64,000 nucleotides of DNA from an uncultured Algibacter sp. GTDB lineage: Bacteria > Bacteroidota > Bacteroidia > Flavobacteriales > Flavobacteriaceae. The notes below the pieces were generated by a model. It had not been told where the DNA came from. It saw only the letters and a list, made by a program, of their open reading frames with translations, and did not search any database. This document shows positions 55,401 through 62,659 of the stretch, one piece after another. The DNA is taken from positions 62,001-126,000 of the forward strand of contig CANMZT010000011.1 of NCBI GenBank assembly GCA_947502405.1. Reading direction: 5' to 3'. The translations under genes were made by a program, and so were the position numbers. How positions within the stretch are numbered: the first letter of the stretch is position 1; each line of letters opens with the position of its first letter.

Positions 55401-57080
55401 AGTGAAATGGAATTAAAATTTAAAAACACAAGTTCTAAAAATATTGAAGCTCCAAAAAATGATATAGAAGAAAAATTACTAAGAATTTGGGAAGAAACTT
55501 TAAATATTTCACTTATAAGTACAACAGATAACTTCTTTGAAATAGGAGGAGATTCTATACTAAGTATTCAAATTATTTCTAAAGCTCGAAAAAGCGGTAT
55601 ATCAATTGCGCCCAGTCAAATTTTTGAGCATAAAACAGTTTCTGAATTGGCTATGTTTGTTTCGCCTCAAGAAAAAAATTTAAATCATACAGAAACAAGC
55701 TTTTATGGAAAAATTCCACTCACTCCAATACAAAAATGGTTTTTTAAAACCCATAAAAATGCTCCTGAATACTGGAATCAAGGGTTTAGAATTAACAACT
55801 TATCTGAATTAGCCGACATTAAACAATTAGCAACATTAACAAATAATATTATAAATACTCACGATGCATTAAGGCTGAGTTTTAAATTTGAAAATAACGA
55901 ATGGGTTGCTAATATTTTAAAACCAGAAGACATTGAAGCATTTCTTGTTTTTGATATTTCAAATGTATTACCAGAAAATTATAACTCTGAGATTAATGCA
56001 ATATTGACAAAAATCCAAAATGAAGTCGATTTAAATAAAGGAGCTCTTTTTAAGTGTATCTTTTTTAATACAGGATCAATTTCAAATAGTATAACAATAG
56101 TTATGGCGCATCACTTAGTTATAGATTTTGTGTCATGGCAAATTATTTTAGAACAATATATTGAAGGTATTAACTCAAAAAAAGTTGAATTCGATATATT
56201 ATATCGTACAACTTCATTAAATTCTTGGGCAAATCACCTCTACCATTTAAAAGAATCTAAGGCAATACTAAAAGAGCAAAATTACTGGGAAAAACAAATC
56301 TCTAAAGAGAATAATCTACCTTTAGATTTTAAATGCAATCTTCCTATTTTAGAGAAAGATATTGATGAAATAAAAATCAAAATTAATTCTATTTTTTCCG
56401 AAGAAACTTTAAATAAAGCTAACCAAACTTATAATACAAAAACAGATGAGCTTTTATTAACAGCCTTTACAAGGGCAATTTCAAATTGGTCTGGTAAAAA
56501 AGAAATAGCCCTAACTTTGGAACGTCATGGAAGAGAAACTAATAATACTAGTATAGATTTATCAAACACAGTAGGCTGGTTTACTTCCTTTTTTCCGCAA
56601 TTATTCGATATGAGTTCAGATACTGATATAGAATCTAGCATTATAAGAATTAAAGAACAAATACGAGCTATTCCTAATGGAGGAATTGGATTTGGTATTT
56701 TACGCTATTTAAAATTATCTTTAGAGAGTATAGTTTATCCTAATATCGTTTTTAACTTTTTAGGCAAGCAAGCAATAAGTCAAAACGAAACTGAATTTAT
56801 TCAAGATAATATGAGGCACCCACTAAGTGAAAGATATTATTTTTTAGAAATAAATTCTTTAATAAAAAATGGTGTTTTGGAAATGAGTTGGCAATTTTCA
56901 AAGCAAGCGTTTAGACAAGAAACAATTGTATCTTTAATTTCAGAATTCAAAGAAGAACTAAATAAGATAATTGATCATTGTACTATTAGTAAAACCACTA
57001 AATATACACCTTCAGATTTCCAAGATGTAGATTTAGATCAAGATGACCTAGACACTTTACTAAGTGATATTGATTTATAA
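52461..57080 (+). CDS. Nonribosomal peptide synthetase, C-A-T-E
   Basis: The 1539-residue protein has a condensation domain (about 30-470, HHIIADQ at 169-175), an adenylation domain (about 490-990, YTSGSTGQPKG, YNEYGPTEATVWC), a carrier domain (Ser1032 in GGDSILS) and an epimerisation domain (about 1095-1500, HHLVIDFVSW, RHGRE, NTVGWFTSFFP, FNFLG). Pocket residues read D-S-A-M-M-A-E-V-W; I do not recognise this code, so the residue is left open. The product residue should be D-configured. The acidic C-terminal tail (DVDLDQDDLDTLLSDI) is like a docking segment for the following synthetase. The start is a TTG at 52461. Confidence 0.9.
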   Translation: MENKFNKDSLLSKWKKKQKNVSSLSTAINKLPEGTLIPLSPAQKRFWFLQQMYPESPFYNLSERYDFKGDIEITALEKSIQSAFEDQDIFKSYYSTDNGKPRLDIDDSITLNVEKFDFSESSINESEKEISGLIKKQANFKFNLSSAPLLKASLIKKTKSEYILFLTVHHIIADQWSMKILRESIAKNYTALLNNQPLKKKEKGINFFDFAFWLNNKQNTENQLNYWKNKLPNNSPVINLPLDFKRPNIPTYKGSYNTFEFSEEASLKILNTAKQLEVTPFVLFLSIYFIILQKFSQQEDILVGTPISNRNHQSLEDIFGLFIDTLVIRTSVKKSFTIVEFINEVKKVFSEAINNKDVSFNDLVQELNLDRSLATNPIFQVMFVYTSKSKNPDFGNNLSLTETADFTAEVSKFDLTLFITDDHGKISSTFEYATDLFEEQTIIRLQDYLKLTINYLVENIDSKIANIPALTKSDKNIIQDINTDKQNVFSKHKSIHTIIEEVSKRTPNKIALTFKDEHITYSELNERANSVAYKILEFSSESKIVGLCLERSLEMIIGLLGILKSGCAYLPIDPEYPEQRINYIINDAQVENILTHSNLSERLSGFEINPILIDKIDDISVNYNTESPEIKETDLAYIIYTSGSTGQPKGVPISHKNIITSTAGRLNFYDNNPTSFLLMSSISFDSSKAGIFWTLCTGGNLVITQKRIEQDIELIANLIQTNKVSHTLMLPSLYNVILDNIAFSKLESLNTIMVAGEACPKELCISHFKHLPNASLYNEYGPTEATVWCTANKIEQKNLENNQIGIGIPTANSKIHILNSEKESVPIGVSGEIYVEGNLSEGYLNKPELTNTVFIESPFNNQERIYKTGDLGKFNNDGSIDFLGRTDQQIKIRGFRVELDDIENTIDRYNYVKKSVVLTKDNASKQKYLVAFIKPNEAYNEDDLKITLKKELPDYMIPTSFIVLDDFPILPNGKIDRKVLSEMELKFKNTSSKNIEAPKNDIEEKLLRIWEETLNISLISTTDNFFEIGGDSILSIQIISKARKSGISIAPSQIFEHKTVSELAMFVSPQEKNLNHTETSFYGKIPLTPIQKWFFKTHKNAPEYWNQGFRINNLSELADIKQLATLTNNIINTHDALRLSFKFENNEWVANILKPEDIEAFLVFDISNVLPENYNSEINAILTKIQNEVDLNKGALFKCIFFNTGSISNSITIVMAHHLVIDFVSWQIILEQYIEGINSKKVEFDILYRTTSLNSWANHLYHLKESKAILKEQNYWEKQISKENNLPLDFKCNLPILEKDIDEIKIKINSIFSEETLNKANQTYNTKTDELLLTAFTRAISNWSGKKEIALTLERHGRETNNTSIDLSNTVGWFTSFFPQLFDMSSDTDIESSIIRIKEQIRAIPNGGIGFGILRYLKLSLESIVYPNIVFNFLGKQAISQNETEFIQDNMRHPLSERYYFLEINSLIKNGVLEMSWQFSKQAFRQETIVSLISEFKEELNKIIDHCTISKTTKYTPSDFQDVDLDQDDLDTLLSDIDL

Positions 57081-57112
57081 AAAAGTAATAAATTACAGAG
57101 AAAAACCTAACG

Positions 57113-59500
57113 ATGCACCAAACCAAGGAAGAAAAACCAAAAATTGAAGCTATATACCCACTGAGCACGATGCAGCAAGGGGTACTATTTCATCATTTAA
57201 CTATTCATGATGATCAAGGTTTTTTAAATGTGCAATGTACTATTGATGGAGAACTTAATATTGAGGTTTTAAAAAAATCATGGGATTTGGCAATTAAGAG
57301 GCACCCTATTTTGAGAACATCAGTTCATTGGAAAAAGATTAAAAGTCCTGTACAAATTGTTAAACCAAATGGATCTATGCAATGGTCTTATTTTGATTGG
57401 ACTGCTGATTCAGAAGATATTCAATCAAAAAAACTAATAGCTTTTAAAGCTCAGAATAAGAAAACTGGAGTCAGTTTTGAAAAAAATCCATTGTCAAATA
57501 TAAGTTTGATAAAAACAAAAACCCAATCCCATTATCTAATTTGGTGCTGTCATCACTTACTATTAGATGGTTGGTCTACTAGTATTATTTTAAAGGATGT
57601 ATTTACATACTACGATGCTTTTATTAAAAATGAAACTCCAAATTTGGAATCTATTCCTTCTTACAAATCTTATCTAAATTATATAAAACAAATTGATTTA
57701 GATGAAGCTAAAGCGTTTTGGAATAATACATTCAATGGTTTTGATACACCTTTTCTTTTAAATCAACAGCAATTAAAAACTAATAGCTTTGTTAAGCATA
57801 AAACTTCTTTATCAACTGAAGCTACAAATAAAGTAAAAACAATAACCAAACAGTTACAAATAACAACCAATACATTATTTCAAGGCATTTGGGCAATAAT
57901 TTTGTCTAAATATTCAAATTCTGAAGATATCACTTTTGGAAATACTGTTTCTGGTAGGTCTGGGAATTTCCCAAATATAGATTTGATGTCTGGCATGTTT
58001 TCTAATGTACTGCCATTACGTATTGAATTAAAGACTGAAACTAATATTAAAGAATGTTTTAAACGCATTCAAGAACAACAAATAAAAGCTAGAAAATTTG
58101 AACATTTTTCAATTTCTGAAATCACTGAATTTATACAAAGTAAACCTCCTGTTTTATTTGATAGTCTTTTCATTTTTGAAAACTATCCTTGGGAAGATAT
58201 TAATGCAGGTGAGGTAAAAGTTCATAGCTCTCAAAGTAGTATCACTACAACTTACCCTTTAACAGTAATAATAAAAGCTGAAGATGACATTGATGTCCAT
58301 TTAATAAGTGATTCTAATATTTTTACAGAAGAGACAATCGATTGGATTTTAAATAGTTTTGCAGACATAATAGAAGCTGTATATAGTAATACAGATATAG
58401 ACCAGAAATCATTACTACATCAAATAAATCCTATAGAAGTAAAATTCAATAAAAAACAGCTTGATGATACAACAGAAAATACCGCTCGTGAAATTCCAAA
58501 AAACAAAACCGAACTTGAATTACTGAAAATATGGGAAACTCTTTTAAACAAAAGTAATATTGGTACCAGAGAAAACTTTTTTGAAATAGGAGGAAAATCT
58601 CTTTTAGTTATAAAAATGTTTACACTTATTGAGAAAAAATTAAAAATTAAGATATCGCCTGTTACGCTTTTAGAGCATCCTACAATTGAGGCATTATCAA
58701 GGTTTATACTTGACGATAAAAAAGAGGAAACCTGGAAATATACTGTACCACTAAAAGCTAGTGGTAACAAAAAACCTCTTTTTTGTATTCATGGTGGCGG
58801 AGGTTTTGTTTTCTTTTTTAACCCTATAGCCAATGCAGTAAATAAAGACAGGCCAGTTTATGCCATTCAACCTTCCACTTCAGGAAAAATGCATAAAAGC
58901 ATTCAAGAAATGGCTATAGATTATGCCAAAGAGATTAAGGAAATTCAGCCTAATGGTCCTTACAACTTATTAGTTTATTGTTTTAGTCCAGCTGTTGGTA
59001 TTGAAATTGCAAATTTTTATGAAACCTTAGGTGAAAAAACAAACTTAATTGTAATAGATAGTATTATAAAGCAGGAAGATTTCACAGATCCAGAACGAAT
59101 GAAAATGCGGATTTCTGGATTTTTAAAGCGTTTAACTAACAACCCATTTAAAGCGATAAAATTAATGTATCTAAATAATTTTGATAAATTAATAAAACCG
59201 CAATTAAAACGTGTTTTTGGCTCGTCAACTGAAAAAAAATTAACTAAAATAAAACAGAACCTAGTAAATATATATAAAGCCTACGAATGGGATAAAAAAC
59301 ACCCTGGAAATACAACGTTAATTTTAACAGATAAACCAGATAAAAAATTAAATCCAACTTATATTGAAGCTTGGGAAGGTATTACAAAACAGCAAATAAA
59401 TATACTTAAAACTGAAGGCTTGCATTATCAATTATTTCAATCGCCTTATGCAGATAAAATGGCTGTACAAATTGAAAAAGCAATTATTGAGAATGACTAA
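57113..59500 (+). CDS. Nonribosomal peptide synthetase, C-T-TE, without adenylation domain
   Basis: The 795-residue protein has a condensation domain (about 10-440, YPLSTMQQGVLFHH as in domains that follow an epimerase, HHLLLDGWS at 147), a carrier domain (Ser496 in GGKSLLV) and a thioesterase (about 545-795, PLFCIHGGGG). No adenylation domain lies between C and T. The thioesterase nucleophile position reads VYCFS around Cys623 where GYSxG is expected, so a Cys replaces the Ser. A His appears in LHYQLF near the C-terminus and an Asp in VIDS. The gene is 32 bp after the C-A-T-E gene, and its carrier must be loaded in trans. Confidence 0.88.
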   Translation: MHQTKEEKPKIEAIYPLSTMQQGVLFHHLTIHDDQGFLNVQCTIDGELNIEVLKKSWDLAIKRHPILRTSVHWKKIKSPVQIVKPNGSMQWSYFDWTADSEDIQSKKLIAFKAQNKKTGVSFEKNPLSNISLIKTKTQSHYLIWCCHHLLLDGWSTSIILKDVFTYYDAFIKNETPNLESIPSYKSYLNYIKQIDLDEAKAFWNNTFNGFDTPFLLNQQQLKTNSFVKHKTSLSTEATNKVKTITKQLQITTNTLFQGIWAIILSKYSNSEDITFGNTVSGRSGNFPNIDLMSGMFSNVLPLRIELKTETNIKECFKRIQEQQIKARKFEHFSISEITEFIQSKPPVLFDSLFIFENYPWEDINAGEVKVHSSQSSITTTYPLTVIIKAEDDIDVHLISDSNIFTEETIDWILNSFADIIEAVYSNTDIDQKSLLHQINPIEVKFNKKQLDDTTENTAREIPKNKTELELLKIWETLLNKSNIGTRENFFEIGGKSLLVIKMFTLIEKKLKIKISPVTLLEHPTIEALSRFILDDKKEETWKYTVPLKASGNKKPLFCIHGGGGFVFFFNPIANAVNKDRPVYAIQPSTSGKMHKSIQEMAIDYAKEIKEIQPNGPYNLLVYCFSPAVGIEIANFYETLGEKTNLIVIDSIIKQEDFTDPERMKMRISGFLKRLTNNPFKAIKLMYLNNFDKLIKPQLKRVFGSSTEKKLTKIKQNLVNIYKAYEWDKKHPGNTTLILTDKPDKKLNPTYIEAWEGITKQQINILKTEGLHYQLFQSPYADKMAVQIEKAIIEND

Positions 59501-59533
59501 ATTTCTCTTAAACTTCTAAAAAACTACAATTAA

Positions 59534-60898
59534 ATGGCTCATATAGCAATTATAATGACTGGCTTAACAGGTAATTTACATGCTAGTCTAGAAGTTGCAT
59601 CTCGTCTAAAAAATGAAGGTCATAACATTACATATCTATCAGTTAGAGATGTAAAAAGCAAAGTAGAATCTTATGGATTTAAATATGTCCAACTACCAGA
59701 AATAAAACACGGTATCTCAATTAAAGATATTGGGTTTAATGAGAAGTCTTGGATAAAAAAACTAATGTATCATACCAATAATAAAAAAAAGATATATGAC
59801 GAATCTGAAAAAATTTTAAAACTTGAAGAACACTATAGTGTGATTTCATCAGTCAATCCAGATATTGCAATTGTAGATAGAGAATTACATGATATTATTT
59901 TTACCATATTTTCTCTTAAAATCCCATTTATTATCAGCACAACATGGTTTTCAAATAAAATGGGTAATGGTCTTAAAAACCCTCCAATAAGGACTGATAT
60001 TATTCCAGGAGTTGGAACAAAAGGAAGCCCCCCGTTTATTTTCTTAAGTTGGACTTTAATTAAGCTAAAAGTAAAAGCACGAATTTTTGTAAACAAAATA
60101 TTTTTTAAAGATTATAGACGTCAAGCATTATTAAGGTATGCTAAAAAAATTGGCTTCCCTGTTAAGGAAATTGTGGCTAGTAATTTACCGAACCTGTTTA
60201 CTTACCCCAATATTAATACATTAAGTATGACCATGTCTGAAATGGATTTTAAACATAAACCTTACAAAAAGTTTAAATACTATGGCCCTATGGTTTTTGA
60301 ATCTAGAGATGAAGTCTATTCAGAAAATATAAAAAAGCGTTTAGAGGTAATATTCCAGAGAAAACTAAAAGAACATAAAAAATTAATCTTTTGTTCAGTT
60401 AGCACTTTAGTTCCTGGAGATATAACATTCTTAAATAAATTAATTGAAGCTATTCGTATGAAAAAAGAATGGCTTTTAATAATTACGCTAGGAGATAAAA
60501 TTGATAAAACTACTTTTAAAAACCTTCCAGAGCATGTTTTTCTATTCAATTGGGTACCACAATTAGAAGTATTAAAAAATGCAGATATTAATATAAACCA
60601 TGCAGGAATAAACAGTATCAATGAGTGCATACATTTTAAAGTTCCTATGTTAATTTATTCTGGTAAAAACTTTGACCAAAATGGATGTGCTGCCCGTGTA
60701 CATTATCATGGTATGGGAATTATGGGAGATAAAGACAAAGATTCTCCAGAGCAAATAAGGCAAAAAATTAGTAGAATCTTTAATGAAAGTGAATTTCAAG
60801 ATAAAATGAACGATTTTCATAAACTGTATCAAAAATATAGAGAAAAAAAGATTTCGGATATTTTGCCCACCTCTTTAAATAAAAAAAGTAAGCTTTAA
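59534..60898 (+). CDS. GT1 family glycosyltransferase
   Basis: The 454-residue protein has the two-domain GT-B fold of UDP-glycosyltransferases. The N-terminal MAHIAIIMTGLTGNLHASLEVA binds the acceptor side (read in two parts), and the C-terminal part has a UDP-sugar motif like FNWVPQLEVLKNADI followed by NHAGINSINECIHFKVPML and GKNFDQNGCAARVHYHGMG. It lies 33 bp after the final synthetase gene and 7 bp before the phosphopantetheinyl transferase gene, so it most likely decorates the peptide with a sugar. The sugar and target atom are unknown. IroB, which C-glucosylates enterobactin, belongs to the same GT1 family. Confidence 0.85.
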   Translation: MAHIAIIMTGLTGNLHASLEVASRLKNEGHNITYLSVRDVKSKVESYGFKYVQLPEIKHGISIKDIGFNEKSWIKKLMYHTNNKKKIYDESEKILKLEEHYSVISSVNPDIAIVDRELHDIIFTIFSLKIPFIISTTWFSNKMGNGLKNPPIRTDIIPGVGTKGSPPFIFLSWTLIKLKVKARIFVNKIFFKDYRRQALLRYAKKIGFPVKEIVASNLPNLFTYPNINTLSMTMSEMDFKHKPYKKFKYYGPMVFESRDEVYSENIKKRLEVIFQRKLKEHKKLIFCSVSTLVPGDITFLNKLIEAIRMKKEWLLIITLGDKIDKTTFKNLPEHVFLFNWVPQLEVLKNADININHAGINSINECIHFKVPMLIYSGKNFDQNGCAARVHYHGMGIMGDKDKDSPEQIRQKISRIFNESEFQDKMNDFHKLYQKYREKKISDILPTSLNKKSKL

Positions 60899-60905
60899 AC
60901 ATATC

Positions 60906-61649
60906 ATGAATCATTTTAATGATAATTCATTTGAAATCTTAAAAACCGAAGTACATATTTGGTTTATTAACCTCAACAAAACTATTGAGGTTATTGATAG
61001 TTTAAAGCAATTTCTTTCTGAAAATGAAATATCAAAAGCTTCTAAATTCCGTTTTGAAAAAGATAAAAACTGCTCAATAATCACCCGCGGTGCTTTGAGA
61101 TATTTGTCTGGAAAATATTTAAAAATGAATCCTGAGAATATTATATTTAAATATGGTGACCACGGAAAACCAAATTTAGATATGAAAACTGACTTAAAAT
61201 TTAACGTATCACATTCGGGAAATTTAGCAGTCATCGGTTTTGTATTAAAAAATGATATTGGTGTTGATATTGAACAATTGAAATACGATTTTGAAGTTAT
61301 GGATATTGTTAATAATTACTTCTCCCAACATGAAATAGAAACCCTAAAAAAACTACCAATTGAAGAACAAACAAATGGATTTTACAGGTGTTGGACTCGA
61401 AAAGAATCTTTTATAAAAGCAAAAGCTAAAGGACTTTCTTTTCCTCTTGATTCATTTTCTGTGGATATAAAATCTGATGAAGAAACGGAGTTACTAGAAA
61501 CTAAATGGGATAAAAACGAAAAAGATTTATGGAAACTATTTTCATTCTCACCAATAGAAAATTATATTGGTGCTGTTTCAGTTAATGGTCATATACAATC
61601 TGTGAAGTATTTCAATTTTAATGAAATGATTTCTAACAAAACGCAATAA
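60906..61649 (+). CDS. 4'-Phosphopantetheinyl transferase (Sfp type)
   Basis: The 247-residue enzyme attaches phosphopantetheine to carrier proteins, so it activates the synthetases of this locus. It has the N-terminal RGALRYLSGKYL, the HSGNLAVIGFV strand, the Mg-binding DIGVDIEQ and the WTRKESFIKAKAKGL motif (the usual WxxKEA reads W-T-R-K-E-S). As the last gene of the plus arm it gives the cluster its own activating enzyme. Its stop abuts the converging PorP/SprF gene end. Confidence 0.9.
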   Translation: MNHFNDNSFEILKTEVHIWFINLNKTIEVIDSLKQFLSENEISKASKFRFEKDKNCSIITRGALRYLSGKYLKMNPENIIFKYGDHGKPNLDMKTDLKFNVSHSGNLAVIGFVLKNDIGVDIEQLKYDFEVMDIVNNYFSQHEIETLKKLPIEEQTNGFYRCWTRKESFIKAKAKGLSFPLDSFSVDIKSDEETELLETKWDKNEKDLWKLFSFSPIENYIGAVSVNGHIQSVKYFNFNEMISNKTQ

Positions 61650-62636
61650 CTATTTACGCACTGCACTTTGTGTACAAGGACAATTACTAATACCTTGTAA
61701 AAAGTTTAATCCTATGGTAACAACATGAGTTCCTGAGTTATATGCCGATAAATCGTTTGTAGTTACTTGGTAAGCATACCCAAAATAGAAAATGGATTTC
61801 TGGAAACCAACCATAGGCCCAATATTTAGTGGTTTAAAAAATTGATCATTAAGGAAGCGATACGAAATTCCTGCCCAGAAATAATCATAATCACGATTAT
61901 ATTTTCTAAACTTAAAGTTAATATCAGTGCTTGAACGTTTATCACTGCTAAACATTTGATAGTAAACAGAGGGTTCAAATTCTAATCCACTTTTCTTAGG
62001 ACCTCTAAAAGTGTAACCAGAATATATTTGGTAGTTTAAAAGTAAATTAGGCTCCAAAACTCTTACGGTTTCGTCTAACTTTTTTTCAAGTACGTTATTT
62101 ACGTTAAAACTAAAGAAAGCGCCCTTATATCGCAATAATGCACCTACATCAAAATTATGATTGGTAGTGCGCCTATCATCAGTTACAAAAGGATCTATGA
62201 TTGGGTTATCATAGCCATTATCAAAATTATCAATATCTATTCTAAAATTGTTTATGTTATAAGAAATACCAAAAGATAAATATAGTTTGGAATAATAATC
62301 TAAAACTAAATGATGCGCAAAGGATATTTTTCCTCCTGTTTGAATGGTATTTCCGTTTCTATCGTTATAAAAAGACATACCCAATCCAGAACGATCTGCA
62401 ATTCTAACATCTGCATAAACAGATTGATTATCAGGAGCATTTTTAATTCCAACCCACTGCGTAAGGCCATTTGCTCTAATTTTTAAATTATCTCCAATAC
62501 CTGCATAAGTTGGTGAGACCACAAAATCGTTGTCAGCTAAATATTGTGTAAAAACAGGTAAGTTTAACTCTTGCCCATAGCTATTAAAAACAACTAAGAG
62601 AAGAATCAGACTAATATGTAATTTTATTATTTTCAT
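61650..62636 (-). CDS. PorP/SprF family type IX secretion membrane protein
   Basis: The 328-residue protein has a signal peptide (about 1-21) and the PorP/SprF profile: LPVFTQYLADNDFVVSPTYAG, then YADVRI and beta-strands rich in Tyr and Phe to an outer-membrane barrel (FFSFNVNNVLEK, FWAGISYRFL, FYFGYAYQVTTND). PorP/SprF proteins sit next to large CHU_C-type secreted proteins and help their secretion or surface attachment. It is downstream of such a gene with a 23-bp gap, so the pair is probably one unit. Confidence 0.85.
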   Translation of the reverse strand: MKIIKLHISLILLLVVFNSYGQELNLPVFTQYLADNDFVVSPTYAGIGDNLKIRANGLTQWVGIKNAPDNQSVYADVRIADRSGLGMSFYNDRNGNTIQTGGKISFAHHLVLDYYSKLYLSFGISYNINNFRIDIDNFDNGYDNPIIDPFVTDDRRTTNHNFDVGALLRYKGAFFSFNVNNVLEKKLDETVRVLEPNLLLNYQIYSGYTFRGPKKSGLEFEPSVYYQMFSSDKRSSTDINFKFRKYNRDYDYFWAGISYRFLNDQFFKPLNIGPMVGFQKSIFYFGYAYQVTTNDLSAYNSGTHVVTIGLNFLQGISNCPCTQSAVRK

Positions 62637-62659
62637 AATGCTTTCGTTAAGGTTTTTAA

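Noticed and set aside
44772-59500. Enterobactin-type siderophore cluster
   Set aside because: The serine code agrees, but no dihydroxybenzoate synthesis or activation genes are present, and the starter set looks prolyl-type.
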